Source of the DNA: Chitinophaga sp. YR627
GTDB lineage: Bacteria > Bacteroidota > Bacteroidia > Chitinophagales > Chitinophagaceae
Assembly (NCBI RefSeq): GCF_900114995.1
Contig: NZ_FOUX01000001.1
Span: forward strand, 2,108,001 to 2,172,000
DNA length: 64,000 nucleotides
Direction of reading: 5' to 3'
Below, piece by piece: positions 1 to 7,500 of this stretch (position 1 is its first letter; every line of letters starts with the position of its first letter). The notes under the pieces were generated by a model. The model searched no databases and was not told where the DNA came from. It was given only the letters and a program-made list of their open reading frames with translations. The position numbers and the translations under genes are program-made.

Positions 1-1
1 A

Positions 2-193
2 TTCAACGGGAATAAATCCCATGCCAGCGAAATCTATTTTGGTGCACCACCCTATCCATTGAATACCAACAATACCGTTAGATGCCTACTACTACAGATC
101 CCTTCTGTTGCCGTACCCGTATTGCCCTTATGCTCCAGCGCACCCACAATTATCAGTAATATCATAAAAATCAGCCAGGAAAGCATTCCCTGA
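2..193 (+). CDS. possible 3' end of a gene entering from the left edge
   Basis: One frame is open from base 2 to a TGA at 191-193, giving 63 codons with no start inside the window. The first half reads like a real protein tail, ending in a stretch with NNTVRCL that resembles the end of secreted FISUMP-type domains (NGFSVRC). The second half looks less protein-like. I cannot assign a function, and it may be chance. From 194 to 339 I see no gene and no clear regulatory element. Confidence 0.25.
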   Translation, partial: FNGNKSHASEIYFGAPPYPLNTNNTVRCLLLQIPSVAVPVLPLCSSAPTIISNIIKISQESIP

Positions 194-339
194 TCAAGTC
201 CACCTCTCTACCAGTTATACAGCATGTATATAGTATCATTCCGTTACCTCCCCGACTACCTATCGCCCATTTTATAGGCATCCTTCATTGCAAGGTGGCC
301 GCAGTGGATAGCTGTAACTTCATTAAAAATCCTCTTGCC

Positions 340-717
340 ATGCCCCTCAAAATGCCAATTATCGCATATGCGATTGCTACCACGTTATTCTCACAACAAA
401 GCTTTACAGCATCACCCGAAAGTAAGCCAGTAGAAGCCTATAACACCAAAAGCCCGGCCACACCACTTTATGACAAAACACCTGAATGGATCTCCTGGCA
501 GACTTACTACACCGGCACTGATCTGCTTTCCTCAAAAACTGACATCGGACCTTGTGACACCGCATCCGAATGGGCATCAGCTACTGCTTATGCAAGTGGC
601 AGTTATGTGAAATACAATGGAAAGCTCTTTCGTGCCAGACACTGGACACAGGGAGATACCCCACGCGGATTTGGTATCTGGCCTGATGGTCCATGGGAAG
701 ATCTCGGCTATTGCTGA
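340..717 (+). CDS. small secreted protein with CBM5/12-like chitin-binding module
   Basis: This encodes about 125 residues. An N-terminal hydrophobic segment of about 20 residues resembles a signal peptide, followed by a polar linker and a C-terminal module of about 45 residues. The module has the spaced aromatics and glycines of carbohydrate-binding family 5/12: W, then TAY-SGSYVKYNGKLFRARHW, and a final WPDGPWEDLGYC. Two cysteines flank the module (in GPCDT and at the very C terminus) and could form a disulphide. A GTG at 295 is in frame upstream, but ATG 340 fits the signal peptide better. There is no catalytic domain, so it is probably a free-standing polysaccharide-binding protein. The ligand (chitin or cellulose) is inferred from the fold only. 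Confidence 0.6.
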   Translation: MPLKMPIIAYAIATTLFSQQSFTASPESKPVEAYNTKSPATPLYDKTPEWISWQTYYTGTDLLSSKTDIGPCDTASEWASATAYASGSYVKYNGKLFRARHWTQGDTPRGFGIWPDGPWEDLGYC

Positions 718-763
718 TCATCTCCCTGTACGCTGCTGGTCAGATGACACAAGTAACACTGGC

Positions 764-1143
764 CTATGTTTTATCGGAAAGTCGTGTTAATGCTGCGGAT
801 GATATGCCCAGATAAGACGCGATTAAATCTGCCGGGACACTCCCAGTAACGCCTGCACTGTAAGCAACTCACTATCAGGATATGCCCTGTCCACGCTGAA
901 ATACAGCGGGAGCAGATGAGGGTATCTCATGTCACCAGGACCCAGAAACGGGAACAACTCGTCATTGGCAACCACCAGGTGCCCCAACAAATAACTGGCC
1001 CTGTTTTTACCGGACGTAACCTCCTGTTGATAGAAATGCTCATCATACGCCGCAAAGAATTTCACAATCTGCCCATTGTGCTGCCTGAATTTGTGGATGA
1101 TCAGATCAACCGACTGATCATACTGAGAACTGCTTTTGTTCAT
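764..1143 (-). pseudogene. truncated DinB-family gene joined to a Crp/Fnr-like 3' remnant
   Basis: The open frame 823-1143 encodes 106 residues that match the first two thirds of a DinB/YfiT-like four-helix protein, including the metal-site-like segment ASYLLGHLVVANDELFPFLG. Such proteins usually run to 150-170 residues, and the C-terminal helices with their conserved histidine are missing. In another frame, codons 838 down to 764 read VPADLIASYLGISSAALTRL and then stop after four more residues. That closely resembles the C-terminal helix-turn-helix of Bacteroidota Crp/Fnr regulators. The simplest reading is a deletion that joined two broken genes. It is also possible that the 106-residue protein is still made. 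Confidence 0.5.
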
Positions 1144-1221
1144 CGTAAGGAAGGGTGAGCAGCTACGGAGTTGTAGCTAAAGCTGTGGGACTAAAATCGG
1201 AATCCAGGAAAGCGGGGTGGG

Positions 1222-1908
1222 TCAATCTACTGGTGCAATCTTCTTAGCAGTATTCGATAAATAATAATGCCACAGCATCATGGTAGCAACGGACCTGAAA
1301 GGCGCCCATCCCTCACTGATTTCAAGCACCTGTTCTCTTGTGGTGGAAACGGGCAGTTGTTTCAGACGTTTCAAGGCATTGACTGCCGCAAGGTCGCCAA
1401 CCGGAAAGATATCCACCCGCTGTAATACAAACATGAGATAAACATCAATAGTCCAGTTGCCAATTCCTTTCAGACTGATCAGCTTACTGCGTACTTCATC
1501 ATCGGATAGCTGCTTCAGCATCTCAAGATTGATCTCTCCTCCTCTTATGGCCTGGGCCAGTCCCCTGATATAAACGGTCTTTTGACGGCTTACAAAACAC
1601 GCCCTCATTTCCTCATCACTCAGACTAAGAACCGCATCCGGCGTGAGTTGAATTGTTCTTTCTCTCAATTTATTCAAAGCAGCCAGTGCAGAAGCAAGCG
1701 AAACTTGCTGTTCCAGGATGATATGCACCAGTGCCTCAAAGGTGTTTGCCCTTGTCCACATTGGTGGGTAGCTATAAGTATCCAGAATCGCTTTCAGATC
1801 ATGATCAGCTCCTGCCAGGTGGTCACATAACTGATGATAGTTTTCAGCATTGAAAGTGGTCGGTATATTATGGGGAAGTGCAGTATTTGTCTTTTTCATT
1901 TGTGTCAT
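1222..1908 (-). CDS. DNA-3-methyladenine glycosylase (HhH-GPD family)
   Basis: A 228-residue base-excision repair glycosylase of the AlkA/HhH-GPD type, which removes alkylated purines from DNA. The helix-hairpin-helix with its glycine loop is at residues 146-158 (LKGIGNWTIDVYL), and the catalytic aspartate is D172 in FPVGDLA. The segment EALVHIILEQQVS near residue 58 is the usual start of the GPD core. There is no N-terminal AlkA extension, so the protein is of the short 200-230-residue class. It starts 5 bp after the end of ogt and is co-directional, so the two form an alkylation-repair operon. ATG at codon 4 is an alternative start. Confidence 0.88.
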   Translation of the reverse strand: MTQMKKTNTALPHNIPTTFNAENYHQLCDHLAGADHDLKAILDTYSYPPMWTRANTFEALVHIILEQQVSLASALAALNKLRERTIQLTPDAVLSLSDEEMRACFVSRQKTVYIRGLAQAIRGGEINLEMLKQLSDDEVRSKLISLKGIGNWTIDVYLMFVLQRVDIFPVGDLAAVNALKRLKQLPVSTTREQVLEISEGWAPFRSVATMMLWHYYLSNTAKKIAPVD

Positions 1909-1913
1909 ATAGA

Positions 1914-2426
1914 TCAGAAAAGAGTGGGCATTTTGTGAGCATTTTCAAGGTCAAGCAGGATAGATTTATTTTCCAGTCCACCTGCAAAGCCTACCAGCTT
2001 CCCGGATGCTCCTACCACCCTGTGGCAGGGAACGATGATAGATATCGGATTCTTATTTAAAGCACCGCCAACCGCGCGAACGGTCTTTATATCTCCGAGC
2101 AGGCGGGCAAGTTCTCCATATGTTTTTGTTACGCCATACGGTATTTGCAGCAGTGCTTCCCAAACCCTGACCTGAAAGGGCGTTCCCTTAAAATCAAGCG
2201 GTACGTCAAAGACGATTCGCTGCTTTGCAAAATATTCCTTTAACTGCTCCTCAGCCTGCAACAATATCGGTGCATTGTCATCTTTCACTGGAGAAGATAG
2301 CTTTGTTCTTTTGTAATCCTCTCCTTCCCATAATATCGCCGCAAGACCGGTCTCACTGGCGATCATCCTGATTGCACCGACGGGCGATGACATATCCTTA
2401 TATACAAGTTGTTTATGCGCTTCCAT
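1914..2426 (-). CDS. ogt: methylated-DNA--protein-cysteine S-methyltransferase
   Basis: A 170-residue suicide repair protein that transfers the methyl group from O6-methylguanine to its own cysteine. The active site PCHR is at residues 133-136 with acceptor C134. The following GKLVGFAGGLENKSILLDLE is the conserved C-terminal helix region, and the DNA-binding segment YGELARLLG precedes the active site. Its length matches Ogt rather than Ada, as there is no N-terminal Ada metal-binding domain or AraC domain. It is the first gene of an apparent operon with the glycosylase immediately downstream. Confidence 0.92.
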   Translation of the reverse strand: MEAHKQLVYKDMSSPVGAIRMIASETGLAAILWEGEDYKRTKLSSPVKDDNAPILLQAEEQLKEYFAKQRIVFDVPLDFKGTPFQVRVWEALLQIPYGVTKTYGELARLLGDIKTVRAVGGALNKNPISIIVPCHRVVGASGKLVGFAGGLENKSILLDLENAHKMPTLF

Positions 2427-2470
2427 CTTATTGTAATTATGCCAATATTCTTATATACAGATTATCTTAC

Positions 2471-2878
2471 CTAATTCCTGATCCTCATTCTGAGCTGTTG
2501 CATCGCCTTGCCTTTGCTGTTCTTAAACGCTGCTACCTCCATCTTGGGATTGACAACTGCTGTTTGATACTTTTCACTCCAGTCAGCCAATTGCAATAAC
2601 AACGGCACCAGATCGACACCCTTTTGCGTTGGATAATACAAAAACTTCGACTTATTAACCGGTGATACTTCCTTGACAATAAAACCATTTTCAACCAGGT
2701 CCTCCAGTCTGTCAGCAAGAATAGTCCTTGCTATTTTTTCATCCGACAGCAGAAACTCACCAAAAGAGTTGATCTCAAAGAATAACAGATCCCGCATGAT
2801 CAGCAGACTCCACTTATCTCCCAACACGTCCAGCGTACAACTAATAGGACAGTCCGATCTCATGGTAGTCGCTTTCAT
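2471..2878 (-). CDS. HxlR-family winged-helix transcriptional regulator
   Basis: A 135-residue DNA-binding protein of the HxlR (MarR-like) family. The N-terminal CPISCTLDVLGDKWSLLIMRDL (residues 9-30) is the family signature and contains two cysteines, one of which is often redox-sensitive in this family. The winged helix follows (ILADRLEDLVENGFIVKE), then the wing strand with YYPTQKG, and a C-terminal dimerisation helix. ATG at codon 6 is an alternative start. A candidate promoter and palindromic operator lie just upstream, which suggests autoregulation. The target gene is not obvious; the cupin gene upstream is co-directional but ends with its own terminator. Confidence 0.88.
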   Translation of the reverse strand: MKATTMRSDCPISCTLDVLGDKWSLLIMRDLLFFEINSFGEFLLSDEKIARTILADRLEDLVENGFIVKEVSPVNKSKFLYYPTQKGVDLVPLLLQLADWSEKYQTAVVNPKMEVAAFKNSKGKAMQQLRMRIRN

Positions 2879-2922
2879 ATCTCATCATTCTTTATAGTAG
2901 AATAAAACATTAAATCAATATT

Positions 2923-2957
2923 GCAAAGTTACAAAAAAGCAGTATCAAATCGATACT
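2923..2957 (-). promoter_or_regulatory. candidate promoter and operator of the HxlR gene
   Basis: On the minus strand, 2931-2923 reads TAACTTTGC, an exact match to the Bacteroidota -7 box TAnnTTTGC. Next to it, 2941-2957 is a palindrome with arms AGTATC and GATACT around a 5-bp centre. This lies where an upstream promoter half would be, and no good -33 TTTG is found at the right distance. HxlR proteins commonly bind such palindromes at their own promoters, so autoregulation is inferred. Confidence 0.45.
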
Positions 2958-2983
2958 ACTTTAACAACTTCATCTTATCAAAC

Positions 2984-3016
2984 AAAAAAGCCTCCCCTAT
3001 TTATATAGGAGAGGCT
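2984..3016 (-). terminator. rho-independent terminator of the cupin gene
   Basis: Arms at 2989-2999 and 3006-3016 pair with one mismatch. On the minus strand the hairpin is followed by a run of six T (2984-2989). It lies about 80 bp downstream of the cupin stop codon. Confidence 0.7.
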
Positions 3017-3094
3017 ATTCAACTTGCTTTGGGGTTCGTGAATGAAAAGGCCTTCAAAAAATGCTGTGATGTGGTGATCGGTATAGCAGACGCT

Positions 3095-3574
3095 TCAGAC
3101 CAACTTTACGCCGTATTGGTTATTGAGACGGTTGATCAAATGCATGAGAAAATCGGCAGGGGGAACTTCGGCGGGAGCTTTTACAACAGGCACAGTGGCA
3201 GAAGCAGTGCTAAATTCCATGAAATAACCCCAGAAGCTTCCGGGGGTAAGCAGTGTAATAAAATGCAATTGGCTACTGGTGATCGTGAATTCGTGTGCAA
3301 TCATGCGGGGCGCAAAAATAGCTTCTCCTGGTCCCGCGGTGTGCATCTTATTGCCAATACGAAAGTTGACGGTACCATCCAGTATGTAAAATGTCTCATC
3401 TTCATGCTCATGCAGATGAGAAGGCGGTTCAGCGCCCTGCGGCAACACCATTTCCAGCAAAGCAAAGCTTCCGTCCGTCTGTTCAGGAGAAACCAGGGTT
3501 TTAAAATATCCGCCATTATATGCACGATATACAGTGGCAGCCGTTACAGGCTCAATGGAGTTTGTGTCGTTCAT
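3095..3574 (-). CDS. cupin-domain protein
   Basis: A protein of about 159 residues with one cupin beta-barrel. Cupin motif 1 is PPSHLHEHEDETFYILDGTVNF, with three histidine/glutamate metal ligands, and motif 2 is PGEAIFAPRMIAHEFT. This suggests a metal-binding dioxygenase- or isomerase-like protein of unknown substrate. ATG at 3574 was preferred; an in-frame ATG 10 codons upstream gives a 169-residue form. Direct repeats in its upstream region (3659-3712) match those upstream of the neighbouring LytTR kinase operon, so it is probably a target of that system. A terminator follows at 2984-3016. Confidence 0.8.
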   Translation of the reverse strand: MNDTNSIEPVTAATVYRAYNGGYFKTLVSPEQTDGSFALLEMVLPQGAEPPSHLHEHEDETFYILDGTVNFRIGNKMHTAGPGEAIFAPRMIAHEFTITSSQLHFITLLTPGSFWGYFMEFSTASATVPVVKAPAEVPPADFLMHLINRLNNQYGVKLV

Positions 3575-3658
3575 ACGATTTAATTTATCCGGTTTGGGGT
3601 TCAATACAAGTTGATGATTGTTATCAACTGTTAAGTCGGCAGCAAACTTCGCAACCTA

Positions 3659-3712
3659 AATCGGTAAACGCAAACTGTGTCGATAGACAACAGTTTGTAT
3701 CGATAAACAACA
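3659..3712 (-). promoter_or_regulatory. three direct repeats, candidate LytTR-regulator binding sites upstream of the cupin gene
   Basis: Read on the minus strand, TGTTGTTTATCGATA (3712-3698), TGTTGTCTATCGACA (3692-3678) and the weaker TTGCGTTTACCGATT (3673-3659) lie in the same orientation at spacings of 20 and 19 bp, about two helical turns. LytTR regulators are known to bind pairs of direct repeats about 21 bp apart, and a LytTR regulator gene is the next gene. The same motif recurs at 5608-5643. Confidence 0.55.
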
Positions 3713-3763
3713 CATTTAAATAGCCTAACAACATTAAATTATTTAACAAAGAAGAGATAGAAA

Positions 3764-4486
3764 TTATAATCTGAGGCGCTGCTGGCAATCCGCTTTATAA
3801 TGCCGGCCGATAGGAAATTCTTTACCCATCACCTTTACATAACTGGCATTATAACTTTCAATTTTACTGACCGGCACTATAAAGGACCGGTGAATTCTCA
3901 TAAAACCGTCTATAGGAAGCAACTTTTCAATTACGCTGATCTTTTGCTTTGCAGACAGTACCTGGTCTTTCAATACCACCTTCACATAATCCTTAAAGCT
4001 TTCAATCCAGATAATATCGTTCGTATCAATCTTTACTACCCTACGATCGATACGCAGGTAGAGATAATGAGGTGATGGATCAACCGGAGACGCTTCTGTA
4101 ACACTACGCTCCTCCAATACCGGTCCTTTAAATACGTTGACAACCTTCCCTATTGCCTTAAAGAAACGTTCAAACGGAATAGGCTTTAGTAAATAATCGA
4201 CTGCATTCAAATCAAAACCATCAATTGCAAATTCCTGGTAAGCCGTTGTGAAAATAACCTTCGGCGGACTAGGCAGACTTTTAATAAAATCAATCCCATT
4301 GATACCGGGCATTTTAACATCCAGAAAAACCAGGTCTACCGGCTCCGACTGCATAACGCGAAAAGCCTGTAAGGCCGAATGGCAACAGGCGATCACCTCC
4401 AGTTCTGTGAACTCAGCAGCATATTGCTGAATAATCGCTATCGCATGTGGTTCATCATCGATGATAAGTGTTTTGATCTTCATCAT
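3764..4486 (-). CDS. LytTR-type two-component response regulator
   Basis: A 240-residue response regulator. The receiver domain spans residues about 3-120, with acidic residues D10/D11, the phosphoacceptor D56 in VFLDVKMPGING, and the conserved lysine in YLLKPIPFERF. A C-terminal LytTR DNA-binding domain spans about 140-240 (YLRIDRRVVKID, IHRSFIVPVSKIE, GKEFPIGRHY). It lies 13 bp after the kinase gene and is transcribed with it. Candidate binding repeats lie upstream of both the kinase and the cupin gene, so it probably controls both. Confidence 0.93.
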   Translation of the reverse strand: MMKIKTLIIDDEPHAIAIIQQYAAEFTELEVIACCHSALQAFRVMQSEPVDLVFLDVKMPGINGIDFIKSLPSPPKVIFTTAYQEFAIDGFDLNAVDYLLKPIPFERFFKAIGKVVNVFKGPVLEERSVTEASPVDPSPHYLYLRIDRRVVKIDTNDIIWIESFKDYVKVVLKDQVLSAKQKISVIEKLLPIDGFMRIHRSFIVPVSKIESYNASYVKVMGKEFPIGRHYKADCQQRLRL

Positions 4487-4499
4487 GGTCGCTTATGCA

Positions 4500-5576
4500 C
4501 TAGTCAGTTAATTCAATTTCCAGTATTGAAATAAAACAGTCTTCTTCATCGTACGCCTGCAGTGTATGGCGTCCGGGATATAACAGTTCAAGCCGTTTAC
4601 GCACATTGGCCAGTCCGATTTTTGAATAATGTATAGCAGATTTCTCCGGGGTTGTTTCAGGCTTACTGTTCGACACATTAAAAGTAAGCTTATCTCCTTT
4701 TGTTTTCAGTTCAATATTAATCCAGGGATACTCCTCCGTCTCACTCACCCCATGCTTAAACGCATTTTCTACCAGTGGCAGTAGCAATAATGGCGCAATT
4801 TGCTGTACACCTTCGTCCAGGTGCATATTAACATTAAGCTCCAGCCGGGATTCATACCTGATCTTCTCCAATGCAATATAACTGTTCAGTATTTCAATAT
4901 CTTTTCTCAATGAAACAAATGCCGTATTACATTCATATAGCATATAACGAAGGATACTTGATAAACCCAATATCACCGCAGGTGTTTGTGCAGATTGAGC
5001 TAACGACAACGCGTAAAGATTATTTAGCGTATTAAACAGAAAATGCGGGTGTATCTGACTTTTAAGAAAATTTAACTCCGCCTGGGTGGCAGTCTCCCGC
5101 TTCTCATACCACATTTTGATGAACTTGATCGAAACCCCTATCCAGACGACTGAATTACTGCCAATAAACGCAGACGCAATGTCCGCAGGCTGAAAAAGCT
5201 TTTCTACAAACGCCCCCTGCACAACAGGCCATTTGAAATCATTCGCCGGATCATTACTGACAGAAAGAAAAAATGGATCTACGAAAAGAATATCCGCAGC
5301 GCGGAACAACAAGGTCGCAAGGACCGTACAGACCACACAGGCAATAAATAAGCGGACAAACTGCTGTCGGAAAAAATATCGGGGAATAATATAGTAGGAC
5401 AATCCATAGAAATAAAACGCATGCACCGGAACCACCATAAGCACTGCTGGCAGCGCAATCAGGTAATGTCCATGCAGCTGAGCACCAAATATCAGAGTGA
5501 TCAATGCAATGTTGACAATCCAAAAAAGTAAATGCCGGAGATATGTAGCCTTCATTACCTGGAATATTACAGTCAA
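4500..5576 (-). CDS. LytS/YehU-type sensor histidine kinase
   Basis: A 358-residue membrane kinase. About four transmembrane segments fill residues 10-155, with no separate sensor domain. Next come the His_kinase dimerisation motif QIHPHFLFNTLNN (residues 174-186), with the phosphoacceptor histidine, and a HATPase domain with N-box LPLVENAFKHG. This is the usual partner of a LytTR regulator, encoded directly downstream. ATG at codon 8 (5555) is an alternative start. The signal sensed is unknown. Confidence 0.92.
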   Translation of the reverse strand: MTVIFQVMKATYLRHLLFWIVNIALITLIFGAQLHGHYLIALPAVLMVVPVHAFYFYGLSYYIIPRYFFRQQFVRLFIACVVCTVLATLLFRAADILFVDPFFLSVSNDPANDFKWPVVQGAFVEKLFQPADIASAFIGSNSVVWIGVSIKFIKMWYEKRETATQAELNFLKSQIHPHFLFNTLNNLYALSLAQSAQTPAVILGLSSILRYMLYECNTAFVSLRKDIEILNSYIALEKIRYESRLELNVNMHLDEGVQQIAPLLLLPLVENAFKHGVSETEEYPWINIELKTKGDKLTFNVSNSKPETTPEKSAIHYSKIGLANVRKRLELLYPGRHTLQAYDEEDCFISILEIELTD

Positions 5577-5607
5577 ATATATGCATCCGCCGATATTTTA
5601 CACGCTT

Positions 5608-5643
5608 TGTCGATCAACGACCCGTCAGGGTCGACAAATAACA
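5608..5643 (-). promoter_or_regulatory. two direct repeats upstream of the LytTR kinase operon
   Basis: On the minus strand TGTTATTTGTCGACC (5643-5629) and GGTCGTTGATCGACA (5622-5608) are in the same orientation 21 bp apart, 32-67 bp upstream of the first kinase start codon. They share the TGTTGTYTATCGAYA core with the repeats upstream of the cupin gene. This is the arrangement expected for autoregulation by the LytTR regulator. I found no clear -7 box here. Confidence 0.5.
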
Positions 5644-5735
5644 TAGCTTATCTATTTTGATTTACTGTTTTTCTGTTCCTCGCGCCGGGGATCGGCGGCA
5701 CTATCTTTATCAGCAACCATGATGGGCTAAATAAC

Positions 5736-5771
5736 AAAGAGGATAACCACCTGTTGGTAATTACCCTCTTT
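5736..5771 (-). terminator. terminator after the first tRNA-Arg
   Basis: AAAGAGG (5736-5742) pairs with CCTCTTT (5765-5771), with an imperfect inner stem. It follows the 3' end of the tRNA within 5 bases on the minus strand. The T-run is weak. Confidence 0.5.
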
Positions 5772-5775
5772 TCTG

Positions 5776-5849
5776 TGACCTCGTCTGGATTCAAACCAGA
5801 AACCTTCTGATCCGTAGTCAGATGCTCTATTCAGTTGAGCTACGAAGCC
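5776..5849 (-). tRNA. tRNA-Arg (anticodon ACG)
   Basis: A 74-base cloverleaf on the minus strand. The acceptor arms are GGCTTCG and CGAGGTC with discriminator A, the D arm is GCTCAACTGAATAGAGC, and the anticodon loop CTACGGA is closed by TCTGA/TCAGA. The T arm is TCTGG-TTTGAAT-CCAGA. The anticodon ACG reads CGN arginine codons after deamination to inosine. No CCA is encoded. An identical copy lies at 22842-22915. Confidence 0.95.
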
Positions 5850-5866
5850 ATTCCCGTTTCGGGATT

Positions 5867-5898
5867 GCAAATGTGCGAAAAAAAATCAAACTTCCAAA
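5867..5898 (-). promoter_or_regulatory. candidate promoter of the first tRNA-Arg
   Basis: On the minus strand, TTTG (5898-5895), a 19-bp spacer and CACATTTGC (5875-5867) resemble the Bacteroidota TTTG-N19-TAnnTTTGC promoter with one change in the -7 box. The equivalent position at the second tRNA copy carries an exact match. Confidence 0.5.
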
Positions 5899-5962
5899 AA
5901 GAGTTTTACTTTTTTGTATAAAAATATCTCATAAATGTGTGACAATCTCGCACGGTTGAACA

Positions 5963-6805
5963 TCATTGCATATTCCCCAATTCACTTTGAAACTCCTCCA
6001 CACCTATCTTCCCGGTCGCAAAGCGATGCTCCAGCTGAAAGAGTCGCTCTTTCTGCGTATGTGCCCTGTTATAAATATCCGCCAGCAACTGATGCTCTTC
6101 TGCCCAAGGTTTTGTAACAGACTGTCGCATGCGAAACGCCTGATAGTACCTCACACCCAGTATACGTAAAGATGCAGCATTAAAATGCAGCCCGTCCGGA
6201 TTACCTGTTAACCCTTCAGCAGTGGCAAAATAACAATGCGCCTGTGTCTGTGCATAATGTAACAAAGCCTCATTAATAAGCGGATAAGCACCAAAATACT
6301 TTCCATAAATACCACTGGTCAGAAAATCTCCCAGGCCACCAATAATAAGCGGAACATCCCCTGCATGTAACTCCTGTCGCAAAGTATCCATCAGCACCTG
6401 TAGCTTACGTTCATATTCTGCTGCCTTTTCAGGAAAACAATCACTTTCTCCCTGGTGCCATAGTATACCCGTTAAGGTGCTGCTACGTTGTGACAGCCTG
6501 GCCTGTGCAAGGGCATGGTCAAACAGCGGACCACCAACCGCCCAGTCATCCAGACTGGTACCGCCATCTGCACAAGGGATAAAACCAATCTCCGCATCAG
6601 GATGATCCATCCGCCATGCAGCGCCAAAACTCCCTGCCAAACCTATTCCGGCACTGGAGCGGTCGTTATGGATAGGCTCTGCCATTAGCTGCCATCGCCC
6701 ATTCCGGAGTACTTTTATACCCTCATTGATAATAGAAGGAACCTCATGACTATATCCACGTCCAGCCATATTCGACTGTCCTATCAGTAAAAAAGAAGCG
6801 ATCAT
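5963..6805 (-). CDS. sialate O-acetylesterase-like (SASA/CE6) SGNH hydrolase
   Basis: A 280-residue esterase of the SGNH fold. Block I is GQSNMAGRG with nucleophile S11, the middle block is WHQGESD, and the catalytic Asp/His pair lies in NPDGLHFN. Family members deacetylate sialic acids or acetylated xylan. There is no signal peptide, since the catalytic strand begins within 8 residues of the start, so the protein is probably cytoplasmic. The last about 50 residues are helical and charged and lie outside the hydrolase core. A TetR regulator gene ends 33 bp upstream on the same strand, so they may be co-transcribed. Confidence 0.8.
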   Translation of the reverse strand: MIASFLLIGQSNMAGRGYSHEVPSIINEGIKVLRNGRWQLMAEPIHNDRSSAGIGLAGSFGAAWRMDHPDAEIGFIPCADGGTSLDDWAVGGPLFDHALAQARLSQRSSTLTGILWHQGESDCFPEKAAEYERKLQVLMDTLRQELHAGDVPLIIGGLGDFLTSGIYGKYFGAYPLINEALLHYAQTQAHCYFATAEGLTGNPDGLHFNAASLRILGVRYYQAFRMRQSVTKPWAEEHQLLADIYNRAHTQKERLFQLEHRFATGKIGVEEFQSELGNMQ

Positions 6806-6838
6806 TTGTGTTAATATATTATTGGTGATATGCAGGTG

Positions 6839-7393
6839 CTACTCCATACCAATACTTCTGCGGAAGGAATACCACGCTAGTTTTTTAATATCATTTTGTG
6901 CAATATCTCCCGACTGGTACGCCTGCACCGTGACTGAAATCATCTGGATAAACAGAAGCCTTATCCAGGTTGCATTGACATGTTCACTGATCAGCTGCCG
7001 ACGCTGTAATGCAGGGATCAGCTGAAACCAGTTATCCCGGGTAGTTTCATAAGAAGGGTTTTGCCGGGAATAGCCTGCTTTGTCTTCATCCGGATGACTT
7101 AATAACTTATGCAGGAAGACATATCGCACACCACAGTCTATACCGGCATACAGCATCCTCTCCAGTTGTATCAATGGATCCTGGGTACTATCACAAGCCT
7201 GTAACATGGCTGTTTGCCAGGTTTGCATCATATCTTCCCGACAGGCGTCTATCAGATCGCCCCGGTCTGTAAAGTACCGGTGTAAGGTCCGGCGGCTTAA
7301 ACCGGTCTTTTCTGCAATCCTGTCCAGCGGAGCAGAAAAGTCTTCATTTAAGACAGTAATGGTTGCATCAATTATCTTTTGCCGCGTATCCAT
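6839..7393 (-). CDS. TetR-family transcriptional regulator
   Basis: A 184-residue repressor-type protein. The N-terminal helix-turn-helix (residues about 5-50) contains DRIAEKTGLSRRTLHRYFTDRGDLI, the TetR signature. The C-terminal ligand-binding domain is helical and not assignable to a ligand. A palindrome at 7411-7432 next to its own -7 box is the likely operator. Downstream on the same strand is the acetylesterase-like gene, and a divergent AraC-type gene starts at 7501. Confidence 0.88.
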   Translation of the reverse strand: MDTRQKIIDATITVLNEDFSAPLDRIAEKTGLSRRTLHRYFTDRGDLIDACREDMMQTWQTAMLQACDSTQDPLIQLERMLYAGIDCGVRYVFLHKLLSHPDEDKAGYSRQNPSYETTRDNWFQLIPALQRRQLISEHVNATWIRLLFIQMISVTVQAYQSGDIAQNDIKKLAWYSFRRSIGME

Positions 7394-7396
7394 GAC

Positions 7397-7432
7397 GCAA
7401 AAATAGGAATAATGTCACAATAATGTGACATT
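7397..7432 (-). promoter_or_regulatory. candidate TetR-gene promoter with palindromic operator
   Basis: On the minus strand 7405-7397 reads TATTTTTGC, an exact TAnnTTTGC -7 box only 4 bp before the ATG. Immediately upstream, 7411-7432 is a palindrome with 9-bp arms AATGTCACA and TGTGACATT around a 4-bp centre. Its size and position fit an autoregulatory TetR operator. The short distance implies a leaderless or nearly leaderless mRNA. No -33 TTTG is seen at the usual distance. Confidence 0.55.
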
Positions 7433-7500
7433 TTAGTATAAAAAGTCCGGATGCTGTACTTTACATCATGTTATAAGTACCACTAAACGAGGCTTTATCT

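Noticed and set aside
2921..3583. A 220-codon plus-strand frame opposite the cupin gene
   Set aside because: The translation has no domain character, while the minus strand has clear cupin motifs, a terminator and upstream operators.
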